A stretch of DNA of 14,010 nucleotides from Woeseia sp. GTDB lineage: Bacteria > Pseudomonadota > Gammaproteobacteria > Steroidobacterales > Woeseiaceae. The notes under the pieces were generated by a model. That model was not told the origin of the DNA. It ran no database searches and worked only from the letters and a program-made list of their open reading frames with translations. Position 1 is the stretch's first letter; the number at the start of each line of letters is the position of its first letter. Position numbers and translations under genes: made by a program. Shown piece after piece: positions 1 through 7,287 of the stretch. The DNA lies in the NCBI GenBank assembly GCA_003229095.1, contig QIHS01000240.1, positions 1-14,010 of the forward strand. The letters run 5' to 3'.

Positions 1-557
1 GTTTCTTCCCGAGTTTTCTTGTGCGCAGTCACGGGATGAATCTTGCGGAGATCGGTGCTTATCTCGGTGTCATCATCGGCGTATCCACCGGTATCGGCTA
101 TGTCGGCGGCGGATATCTGGCAGACAAAATCGGCTCAGTCAACAGGAAGCGCTCTTTTCACGCAATTGTCGTCACACTTCTGGTTGCCTGGCTGTTCACG
201 ATTCCACTCTACCTGGTGAGCAATCCCTACCTGGTCATGGCGCTGTTTTTCTTGCCATCCCTGTTCTCAAACTGCTATTTGCCAACGGCGTTTGCACAGA
301 CGCAAGGCCTTGTCGGTATTCGAATGCGTGCCGTCGCATCGGCAATTTTGTTGTTTGTCCTGAATATCATCGGACTGGGCTTAGGTCCGTTGGTTGCAGG
401 TCTTTTGAGCGACTTTCTCAGCACATCACAGGGAACAGAATCACTTCGCTACAGTTTGCTGATTATCGGCGCGGTGACTCTGCCCTGGACCGCCTGGCAT
501 TTTTATATGGCAGCGCGCCACATTGAAAACGATCTGGCGCGGGTTGATGAGTTGTAA
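1..557 (+). CDS. MFS transporter, C-terminal part (5' end outside window)
   Basis: This is the C-terminal half of a major facilitator superfamily permease of the inner membrane. The frame is open from base 3 and reads FFPSFLVRSHGMNLAEIG before the first internal GTG at 21, so the gene clearly begins upstream of the window. About 184 residues are visible. They include an MFS motif-A-like loop (GGGYLADKIG followed by the basic stretch NRKR), then about five hydrophobic segments, one with a glycine-rich helix (GLGLGPLVAGLLSD). It ends with a short hydrophilic tail and TAA at 555-557. The repeat of motif A at mid-protein and the GPxxxGxxSD helix are typical of 12-helix MFS proteins. The flavour resembles Spinster-like or sugar-efflux-like permeases, but the substrate cannot be read. 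The next gene starts about 150 bases later with no clear terminator between them, so a link to the sigma/FecR/receptor module is possible but unproven. Confidence 0.85.
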   Translation, partial: FFPSFLVRSHGMNLAEIGAYLGVIIGVSTGIGYVGGGYLADKIGSVNRKRSFHAIVVTLLVAWLFTIPLYLVSNPYLVMALFFLPSLFSNCYLPTAFAQTQGLVGIRMRAVASAILLFVLNIIGLGLGPLVAGLLSDFLSTSQGTESLRYSLLIIGAVTLPWTAWHFYMAARHIENDLARVDEL

Positions 558-710
558 ACATAACGGGTAAAGCAAAGATTTTCGGTTTGGATCCGACAAA
601 AACAGGGTTGGCCATCTGAACGTTTTCGCCTATCGAAATGGGCATTCGTGTAGAGTCTGTGTTGGAGAAATGCGCACTATCTCGAGCTAACTATCTTTTG
701 AGTGAGACCG

Positions 711-1313
711 ATGGCCATACGAGTTACCACCGCGAAACGCGCCCGACCCGGTCTGTCTGCTGTTACCCAAGCGTTTCTGGACAACAGCACTTTGCTGAAG
801 AAATTCCTGACGCGGTTTCTGGCCGGGCAACAGGATATTGAAGATGTGGTTCAGGAAGCCTACCTGCGCGCATATCAAGCCGAAAAAAAGAAGGTTATCG
901 AACAGCCGAAGGCTTTTTTGTTTCGAATTGCCAGAAATCTGGCTCTGACCGAATTAACAAAGAAGTCACGTCAGATAGTGGACTACATTGAGGATTCTGA
1001 TCCGTCAGTTGTTATACAGAGTGAGTTGACGGTCGAAAACGAAGTGATTGCTCTGCAAACGATTGGCATCTATTGCGAAGCAATCGCGGCGCTGCCGAAG
1101 AAGTGTCGGCGCGTGTACCTGCTTCGCAAGGTTCACGGATTGACGCACAAAGAGATCGCTGTCCGCCTGGATCTGACTGTGAGTTCAACTGAAAAATACT
1201 TACGTAAAGGTGTGCTTCATTGCAGAGCCTATATGCATGCAGGCCAGCAAAATCAGCCAGCGGACCAGTCACCAGGTACGGATCCTGAACAGCACCTGCA
1301 GGCGGAAGGATAG
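711..1313 (+). CDS. ECF-type RNA polymerase sigma factor, FecI-like
   Basis: This is an extracytoplasmic-function sigma-70 family factor of 200 aa from ATG 711; an in-frame GTG at 702 would add three residues. Region 2 is visible at about residues 25-95, with the hallmark DIEDVVQEAYLRAY and the -10-binding helix PKAFLFRIARNLALTEL. Region 4 lies at about residues 125-180 (AALPKKCRRVYLLRKVHGLTHKEIAVRLDL...SSTEKYLRKG), a helix-turn-helix that contacts -35 elements. The two regions and the linker length fit FecI-class factors. The FecR-like gene starts 1 base after the stop, and a receptor with an STN domain follows, which is the standard surface-signalling arrangement. The inferred role is to activate transcription of the downstream receptor when FecR relays a ligand signal. 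The C-terminal 20 residues are hydrophilic and not conserved. I could not identify the sigma factor's own promoter with confidence. Confidence 0.9.
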   Translation: MAIRVTTAKRARPGLSAVTQAFLDNSTLLKKFLTRFLAGQQDIEDVVQEAYLRAYQAEKKKVIEQPKAFLFRIARNLALTELTKKSRQIVDYIEDSDPSVVIQSELTVENEVIALQTIGIYCEAIAALPKKCRRVYLLRKVHGLTHKEIAVRLDLTVSSTEKYLRKGVLHCRAYMHAGQQNQPADQSPGTDPEQHLQAEG

Positions 1314-1314
1314 A

Positions 1315-2424
1315 ATGGATAATATTCGTCAATTTTTGGATCGCAGTCAAATTGAAAGCGAGGCAGCGGCCTGGCTGATCCGGCTGGACGGAGACCAGCC
1401 GCCGTCGGCAAGCGACCTCAAGGCGCTTCGTGAATGGATCGGTCGCAGTCCTGTTCATCGAGAGGAAATTGTCAGCCTGGCGACGTTCTGGGGTAATAAC
1501 GTACTGACTGAGCTTTCCGTCCCACTTGGAAGGCCTGATCGGCAAAAACGTTTGGCTTTTTTGACGAAACCCGCTCATGAGTTGGCGAACCTCAATCGAG
1601 CCTGGTATGGCGTTGCAGTTGTGTTTTTGGCGCTCGTCGTATTTTTGATGCCTTCGCCTGAGCGACCACCGTCGCTCAATTCAACAAACGGGCTCTATTC
1701 CACCGCTGTCGGACAACAGAAGACGATGACGTTGGCTGACGGCTCTGTCGTCCAGTTAAATACCAACAGTCAGTTGGAGGTAGCGCATACTGATGAGTAC
1801 CGCGATGTCCGGCTACTGCAGGGCGAGGTGCACTTTACGGTTGCGACCCATACGGACCGACCGTTCAGGGTTTACGCAGGCAATGGCCGGATTCAGGCCA
1901 TAGGAACTGCTTTCTCAGTCTACCTGAATGACGGCGGTGTCAACGTCATTGTCACCGAAGGGCGGGTCGCCATTGCATCGTTCGACCTGCCTGCAGATTC
2001 TGCCGATGATCGTTTGCGAGCAGGCGGGATCGCGCAGAACAGTGCATATAGCAGAGATCTTGGAGCACTCGAAGCAGGCCAAAGTACGACAATCAGGCGG
2101 ATCGCGAATGAAGGTATTGCCCAGGCAATGACACTTGATGCTATTGAAATGGTTGACCCGCAAGAACTGGCCGCCCGTCTTTCCTGGCGCCGCGGATTAC
2201 TAACCTTCGCTGGCGATCCGTTGGATGAGGTCGTGGCCGAAATCAGCCGATACACTACTGTAAATATAGAAATTATGGACCCGGATGTGCGTGCCATCAA
2301 GATCGGTGGACAGTTTCCCGCCGGTGAAACTGATGCCATGCTTGAGACCCTGGAGAAAAATTTCGGCCTCCGCGTTACTCGCAGGGGCTACAATAGTGTG
2401 CAGATCTCGGCATCGTCGGATTAA
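1315..2424 (+). CDS. FecR-like anti-sigma factor / signal transducer
   Basis: This is a 369-aa inner-membrane regulator of the FecR family. The start at ATG 1315 is chosen because it follows the sigma stop (TAG 1311-1313) directly and has GGCGGAAGGA just upstream; the longer open frame from 1210 overlaps the sigma gene. Residues 10-60 form the cytoplasmic FecR N-terminal domain (SEAAAWLIRLDGD...LREWIGRSPVHREE), which binds the sigma factor. A single membrane span lies at about 97-112 (WYGVAVVFLALVVFLM). The periplasmic FecR domain at about 127-225 contains LADGSVVQLNTNSQL, the LLQGEVHFTVA strand and AIGTAFSVYL. A DUF4974-like C-terminal domain at about 290-365 (RRGLLTFAGDPLDEVVAEISRYT) resembles an STN fold and contacts the receptor signalling domain in known systems. 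The ligand is not predictable from this protein. It is probably co-transcribed, and perhaps translationally coupled, with the sigma gene. Confidence 0.92.
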   Translation: MDNIRQFLDRSQIESEAAAWLIRLDGDQPPSASDLKALREWIGRSPVHREEIVSLATFWGNNVLTELSVPLGRPDRQKRLAFLTKPAHELANLNRAWYGVAVVFLALVVFLMPSPERPPSLNSTNGLYSTAVGQQKTMTLADGSVVQLNTNSQLEVAHTDEYRDVRLLQGEVHFTVATHTDRPFRVYAGNGRIQAIGTAFSVYLNDGGVNVIVTEGRVAIASFDLPADSADDRLRAGGIAQNSAYSRDLGALEAGQSTTIRRIANEGIAQAMTLDAIEMVDPQELAARLSWRRGLLTFAGDPLDEVVAEISRYTTVNIEIMDPDVRAIKIGGQFPAGETDAMLETLEKNFGLRVTRRGYNSVQISASSD

Positions 2425-2644
2425 ACGACGGCGTTGTTTCCTGTGCCCGCCGGTGAGTACTGATCAGCAGTCCTATTTTTGCATGGAGCGGCGTAGGGTG
2501 CGTCGATTTTTCATTCGAACGAACAATTTGCAAGAATCTTGCTGGCGAAATTGCGGATTTTCCTTCCCCGTTAGTTATACAGTGGATAACGTCGCGAAAA
2601 GGGATCGTATTCAGCGGTTCGGAAGAAGGCGATTTGAAGGGGGA

Positions 2645-5600
2645 GTGCTGCTCGGGAGAACGGGTGCATATTTTGCGCTGGTGATTTGTTGCCTGTTGCT
2701 GTTGCTGAGTTTTGCAAGCAACGCTCAGGATCTGCCCGAACACACTTTGTACGATTTTGATATTCCATCGTCAAATGCTGCGGAAGCACTCAACAGGCTG
2801 GCCGAGCAGACCGGTGCAATCATGTTGTTTCCCTATGACATCGCCGAAGCCCGAAACGCCAATGCGGTCACGGGTCGACACACGCTCTCGCGGGCTTTGA
2901 ACTTGTTGCTTGACGGTTCCGGGCTTGCCGGCGGCATTTCCGGTTCGCACGTTATCACGATCTCCCTTGAGGAGCCGACGACAAGTGACGACGAGGTAAA
3001 GGTGATGAGCGGAAACATAGTTCCCTTCACGACAAAGGTTGCGGCGGTATTCATATCGATATTTGCCACAAGTGCGAGTGCGCAAGATACAGATACAGAT
3101 GCGGATGCTCTGGATGAGATCCTGGTAACCGGTTCTCAGATCCGAGGTGCAAGCATTTCCGGCGCACTACCTGTATCGGTGGTAAGTGCTTCGGATATTG
3201 AGGTTCTTGGCATTGATTCCGGGGACGAGTTACTCGAATTCCTGGCGGAGCAAGGGCAAAACTTTTTTAGCGAATCGGATAACATTTCCGGCGGTGTAAA
3301 CTCCGCTCGTGGTGATATCGGCGCATTCAACCTCAGGAATTTGGGCACTGGCAATACGCTGGTCCTGCTCAACGGTCGGCGATTGGTCAATGCAGCGAGC
3401 TTTCAGACAGAGGCTGTTGGCGGCAGTTTTATTCCCGTCAACACAGTGAACTCGCAAAGCCTGCCGATCTTCGGTCTTGAGCGGGTTGAAATATTAAAAG
3501 ATGGTGCGTCGGCAATTTATGGTGCGGATGCTGTCGCCGGCGTCGTGAATTATGTTCTGAAAACCGACTTCGAGGGGTTCAATATTCGAATGAGGTTCAG
3601 TGATTATGACCATCTTCCGCGAACAGACCAAAGATTGACGCTTGAGTGGGGAAAGAACTTTAACAGTGACAAAACGAACCTCAGCGTTTTTGCCGATTTC
3701 TACCATCGTGATCGAGTTAACTCACAGGATGAAGCCAGATGGACGAATTCTGATTTCCGCAGCCGTCTTCCGGAGGACTCTCCCTTTGGGGCCTCAACTG
3801 CTTTTAGAAACAACAGCGCAAATTCTGAATACGGCCAGTTTGACGTTATCGACGGAAGTGTTGCCGGAATTACCGACAGCCGCGGCGAGTTTGAAACGTA
3901 TCCATCGGGCGACCCGCGCTGCGAATATGAATTGGGCTTTGGTACTTGCGGCGCAGTCGATGGCCAGGGCACCTTCAGGTTCAATCTCAACGAAAACAGA
4001 GATTTGTTCTCCGATCTGAACCGATTTAACCTTTACGCGTATCTAAACCATGAGTTCGCCAACGGTATCGAAAGTTTCACCGAATTCTCCGCATACCTGT
4101 CAGCGACAAATACGATTCGTCAACCATCGACTCGATTGAGTGCAGTTGCCAGATATACGGTCGCTGCGGACAATTACTATAATCCCTTCGGACCGATTGG
4201 TTCGCCGAATCGATTGCCTGACAGCATTATTGGCACCGGTGTACCAGCCGAAGGCCTGGCGCTGCAAATCGACAACTACCGGTGGGCGCAATTACCCCGA
4301 ATTGTTGACAACAATGGGGAAACGTATCGCTTCCTGCAAGGATTTCGCGGCTCATTTGGAGACTGGGATTGGGACACGGCGGTGACCTGGTCCCGTGCAG
4401 AGAAGAAAGACATCACCCGCAATCGAATTTCAAACACTTTGTTGCAGGCGGCATTAAACGATCCGACACCGGCAGCATTTAACCCGTTTTCCGGGCGGGT
4501 CGATACGAATATCGAACAGTTGCTGATCGATGTCAGGCGAGACAATAGAACGGAATTGAAAATGATCGATTTTAAGATTTCGAAGAACGATATTTTCGAA
4601 TTGCCAGCCGGTCCTGTCGGGATTCTCGTGGGCGTGGAGTTGCGTGAAGTATCGTTTGTCGATGACAGGGATCCGAGGCTGGACGGCACAATCAACTTTA
4701 CTGACAATGACGGCAACACTTTTCCATTGGTGTCTGACGTGTTGAACTCAAGCCCAACTGCCGATAGTCGCGGCGATCGCAATGTCACTTCTCTCTTCGG
4801 CGAATTGCAACTGCCTTTGCACGAAACACTAGACGTACAATTAGCAATTCGATTTGAAGATTTCTCGGATGTTGGTAACGCGACAGTGGGTAAGCTAGCG
4901 GTGGGCTGGCGCCCAATTGATCAACTACTGTTTCGAGCGTCATGGTCTGAAACATTCCGGGTGCCCAATCTGGTCACGATCAACGAGACCGGGGTCGCAC
5001 GGTCCAACACACGAGACGACAATGTGTGCTTTTTTACCGATCCTAATGAGGAGACGCTGGATTGCCGGTACGGGATTCAGCGGACGGCAACGGGAAGCGA
5101 GGATCTCGTCCCGGAAGATTCGATCAACACGTCTTTCGGTGTGGTCCTTGAACCAATAGAGGGATTGACTGTCACGCTGGATTTCTGGGAAATAGAGAAG
5201 GACAACACTATCGGTTTGTTCGGCGAAGAGAATCACTCGACGCTCGACTTGCTCATACGACTGGCTCAGGGTACGGGCGACTGCGCTTCGGTTCAGGGGA
5301 ATTCAGCGGTGGTCAGAGAAGACCCCTCAACGCTGTCACCTGAGGAAGCTGCACTTTATTTGGCCGCAGGTATTTGCCCGGTTGGCCAGATCCAGCGAAT
5401 CGACGATCGATACGCAAACCTGGATACGCGAACGGTGCGTGGACATGACATCGGCGTTCACTACGAAGTCGAAACACGCATCGGTGATTTCAATGTCCGC
5501 TATGTCGCATCCTTTCTTGATAAATTCGAGCAAGTTCCAGGTGGTGATGCGGCGTTGCTGCTAGAGGCGCAGGACTCAGGGTTGATTCCTGCCGACATCT

Positions 5601-5968
5601 CCGTAGATGGGTTTGCGAATCTCGTCCGTCAGGATGGAAACATCAAGGAGAAACAGACGATTCGCGTGAGTTGGCGCAATGAACAGTGGGGAGCTGCAGT
5701 CAGCGGCGTCAGGTTGGGTGACTTCATACAGACCAGCCTTACATTGGCGGACGGGACACTTTATGTTATCCCTTCGATGACGACCTACAACGCATCGGTC
5801 GACTATCAGTTTGATACCGTCAGAGACAGCACAACGAGAATTCGGCTGGGGGTCAACAATCTTACAGATGAGAGGGCGCCGCTTGCGGACGTCAGGTTTG
5901 GCTATTTTTCAGACGTGCACAGAGATCTGGGTCTCAATTACTATCTTGATCTTCGCATGAGTTTCTAG
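2645..5968 (+). CDS. TonB-dependent outer-membrane receptor with N-terminal STN signalling domain (possible STN protein/receptor fusion)
   Basis: This large receptor is energised by TonB and probably signals to FecR. The frame is open far upstream (2285), but the part before about 2580 overlaps fecR. GTG 2645 is preferred because GAAGG lies 4 bases upstream and a signal peptide follows directly (LLGRTGAYFALVICC to SNA). GTG 2582 and ATG 2483 are alternatives without a Shine-Dalgarno sequence. From 2645 the protein is 1107 aa. Residues 28-110 are an STN domain (LYDFDIPSSNAAEALNRLAEQ...LSRALNLLLDGSGL). Residues 121-146 are a second signal peptide (MSGNIVPFTTKVAAVFISIF to SASA). An acidic linker, a TonB-box-like DEILVTGS, the plug (LVLLNGRRL, LERVEILKDGASAIYGADAVAGVVNYVLK) and a long beta-barrel follow, ending in YLDLRMSF with the expected terminal Phe. 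Several Cys pairs fall in probable surface loops. The substrate is unknown. The barrel part from the internal ATG at 3005 would be 987 aa, a normal receptor length. Confidence 0.9.
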   Translation: MLLGRTGAYFALVICCLLLLLSFASNAQDLPEHTLYDFDIPSSNAAEALNRLAEQTGAIMLFPYDIAEARNANAVTGRHTLSRALNLLLDGSGLAGGISGSHVITISLEEPTTSDDEVKVMSGNIVPFTTKVAAVFISIFATSASAQDTDTDADALDEILVTGSQIRGASISGALPVSVVSASDIEVLGIDSGDELLEFLAEQGQNFFSESDNISGGVNSARGDIGAFNLRNLGTGNTLVLLNGRRLVNAASFQTEAVGGSFIPVNTVNSQSLPIFGLERVEILKDGASAIYGADAVAGVVNYVLKTDFEGFNIRMRFSDYDHLPRTDQRLTLEWGKNFNSDKTNLSVFADFYHRDRVNSQDEARWTNSDFRSRLPEDSPFGASTAFRNNSANSEYGQFDVIDGSVAGITDSRGEFETYPSGDPRCEYELGFGTCGAVDGQGTFRFNLNENRDLFSDLNRFNLYAYLNHEFANGIESFTEFSAYLSATNTIRQPSTRLSAVARYTVAADNYYNPFGPIGSPNRLPDSIIGTGVPAEGLALQIDNYRWAQLPRIVDNNGETYRFLQGFRGSFGDWDWDTAVTWSRAEKKDITRNRISNTLLQAALNDPTPAAFNPFSGRVDTNIEQLLIDVRRDNRTELKMIDFKISKNDIFELPAGPVGILVGVELREVSFVDDRDPRLDGTINFTDNDGNTFPLVSDVLNSSPTADSRGDRNVTSLFGELQLPLHETLDVQLAIRFEDFSDVGNATVGKLAVGWRPIDQLLFRASWSETFRVPNLVTINETGVARSNTRDDNVCFFTDPNEETLDCRYGIQRTATGSEDLVPEDSINTSFGVVLEPIEGLTVTLDFWEIEKDNTIGLFGEENHSTLDLLIRLAQGTGDCASVQGNSAVVREDPSTLSPEEAALYLAAGICPVGQIQRIDDRYANLDTRTVRGHDIGVHYEVETRIGDFNVRYVASFLDKFEQVPGGDAALLLEAQDSGLIPADISVDGFANLVRQDGNIKEKQTIRVSWRNEQWGAAVSGVRLGDFIQTSLTLADGTLYVIPSMTTYNASVDYQFDTVRDSTTRIRLGVNNLTDERAPLADVRFGYFSDVHRDLGLNYYLDLRMSF
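2993..3007 (+). promoter_or_regulatory. Internal Shine-Dalgarno and ATG that could start a separate receptor
   Basis: GAGG at 2993-2996 lies 8 bases before the in-frame ATG at 3005-3007. The residues after this ATG form a complete Sec signal peptide ending SASA|Q, followed by the TonB-box region. This has the form of a true translation start for a conventional receptor inside the longer STN-containing frame. The signal is seen directly; that it is used is inference. Confidence 0.5.
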
Positions 5969-5984
5969 CAAAGGCCAGATTGTG

Positions 5985-6014
5985 AAAAGAGGGGGCCGCA
6001 GGCTCCCTTTTTTT
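5985..6014 (+). terminator. Rho-independent terminator after the receptor gene
   Basis: A 7-bp stem GGGGGCC (5991-5997) pairs with GGCTCCC (6001-6007) across a 3-base loop, with one G-T pair, and is followed by seven T (6008-6014). Flanking A-rich bases (5985-5990) can extend the stem and give a shorter T-run on the other strand. It could therefore serve both the receptor on + and the carboxypeptidase gene that ends at 6040 on -. Confidence 0.85.
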
Positions 6015-6039
6015 GCTGGCGAAGTCTGGTGGAAAGCGC

Positions 6040-7215
6040 TTACCTTTCAAGCAATAGTCGCATTACTTCTTCGGCAAACACGGGTGTCGCGGCCGCAATA
6101 TCTTTGCGGTTGACTTCGTCTCCTAATTCGTAGGTTATTGCCGGGATTCCGTAACGATTGAAAAAGAAATTCTTTGCATTTGCCTGGTCAGATGTCGGTC
6201 GCGGATCGTGTTCGAACTCGAAGTCAGGAAGACGCTTTCGGGAGCGCGATAACCAGACTGTTGCGAAATCGACCGATGAATCTGACTCATCCGGGATCTG
6301 TGTATAGAAAAGACTGGATTTGGTGGAATGGAAATCGAGCATAAGCCGCAACTTCAGATTCATCCGCTCCATAGCAGACAGTAACCTCGCAACGTTCTGC
6401 GTCTCAGGTTGAGTAAATGGGCCCCAGTCACGGTTAAGATCGACACCATTGGCATTGTGACGCCAATGGCCGAGGACCACACCGTCAGGGTTAATCAGGG
6501 GAATCACGATTATCGAAAACCGGCTCCTGAAATCGATCGCCAGTGGTGTATCCGATATTAATGTATCGACAAAAATTTTCATCGCTAAGGCGCCGCTAAT
6601 CTCGGGGGGATGTTGTCTTCCCAGAAGAATGATTGATTCGGCGCGCGATTCTGTTTTGGCAATTTGAATTGGTCTGCCCTGAACACTCCGACCCAGGTTT
6701 TGTGTGACCACCTCGGGATGTGTCGCTAGTGCTCTGAACCATCTTTCGTAGAAGGATGGCAGCACCAGTTCTTGTGCAGAAATCCACACAGGCGCCTGTT
6801 CGATACGCAGGGAAATCGATAGTGTCCGGCCGTCTTCGGAAACCCGGGCTGACGTAGCAGCCAGCGGCGACCAGTCTTCGCCGTCAAAGCTTACCTTTGG
6901 CCAATAGCGCGCGAATCCATCGGTAAAGCTAATAACTATTCGGACATCTGTCGCTGTTTTTGGACTGATTCGAAATGAATACCATGGGCTTTGATTGATC
7001 GGCGGTTCATCTTCGGGGCGGATAACAATTGATACGTCATTCTCGTCTCCAACCGAACAGCTAAAAAAATTGCCACCGTCAAACGAGGAATCGACAAGCA
7101 GGTTAGAATTCTCGCAGTACTGTGTCGCAGGCGCCATTGTTGTGCATGCAGAAAAAGTACCCGTTGCCAACAAGATTGCAAAACTCAACAAGCGGTGGTT
7201 TGAGTGGATGCTCAC
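6040..7215 (-). CDS. M14 family zinc carboxypeptidase, predicted lipoprotein
   Basis: This is a metallocarboxypeptidase of the M14 superfamily, cytosolic-carboxypeptidase-like subgroup with an N-terminal beta domain. It is predicted to be membrane-anchored and to act in the periplasm. GTG 7215 is chosen because GAGGAAG lies 6 bases upstream; an open-frame TTG at 7248 has no Shine-Dalgarno sequence. The 391-aa product begins with a short basic n-region, a hydrophobic core and a lipobox-like TFSAC with Cys24. Residues of about 50-155 form the N-terminal domain. The zinc site is visible as HPPE (His202, Glu205) and the later His296 in LDFHSTKS. The substrate-binding NRDW is at about 261-264, and the catalytic Glu is probably Glu363 in TYELGDE. 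All key residues are present, so it should be active. It lies 72 bases downstream of the synthetase-like gene on the same strand and is probably co-transcribed, which suggests release of C-terminal or side-chain amino acids for the same pathway. The exact substrate is unknown. Confidence 0.88.
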   Translation of the reverse strand: MSIHSNHRLLSFAILLATGTFSACTTMAPATQYCENSNLLVDSSFDGGNFFSCSVGDENDVSIVIRPEDEPPINQSPWYSFRISPKTATDVRIVISFTDGFARYWPKVSFDGEDWSPLAATSARVSEDGRTLSISLRIEQAPVWISAQELVLPSFYERWFRALATHPEVVTQNLGRSVQGRPIQIAKTESRAESIILLGRQHPPEISGALAMKIFVDTLISDTPLAIDFRSRFSIIVIPLINPDGVVLGHWRHNANGVDLNRDWGPFTQPETQNVARLLSAMERMNLKLRLMLDFHSTKSSLFYTQIPDESDSSVDFATVWLSRSRKRLPDFEFEHDPRPTSDQANAKNFFFNRYGIPAITYELGDEVNRKDIAAATPVFAEEVMRLLLER

Positions 7216-7287
7216 CAAAGTCTTCCTCGAGACGCGTATTCCGTGCAAAGCAGAGTCATCAACGGTACAGTCAGGATCGGCTCTTAG

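Noticed and set aside
578..605. Possible terminator hairpin after the MFS gene
   Set aside because: Only a 4-bp TCGG/CCGA stem can form and no T-run follows on the plus strand.
660..700. Sigma-70 promoter before the ECF sigma gene (TTGGAG with TAACTA)
   Set aside because: Spacing is about 20 bp and the -10 match is poor, so I do not support it as a feature.
1012..1578. 188-aa open frame on the minus strand across the sigma/fecR junction
   Set aside because: It is antisense to two strongly supported genes, its translation is low-complexity Arg/Ser/Pro-rich, and it shows no recognisable domain.
2285..2644. Upstream extension of the receptor open frame overlapping fecR
   Set aside because: Its first 140 bases overlap the well-supported fecR 3' end, the residues look like random out-of-frame translation (many Arg and Cys), and no Shine-Dalgarno sequence supports ATG 2285 or 2483.
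4276..4788. 170-aa minus-strand open frame inside the receptor
   Set aside because: It lies opposite a continuous beta-barrel coding frame; its Ser/Leu/Arg-rich translation is typical of antisense to such genes.
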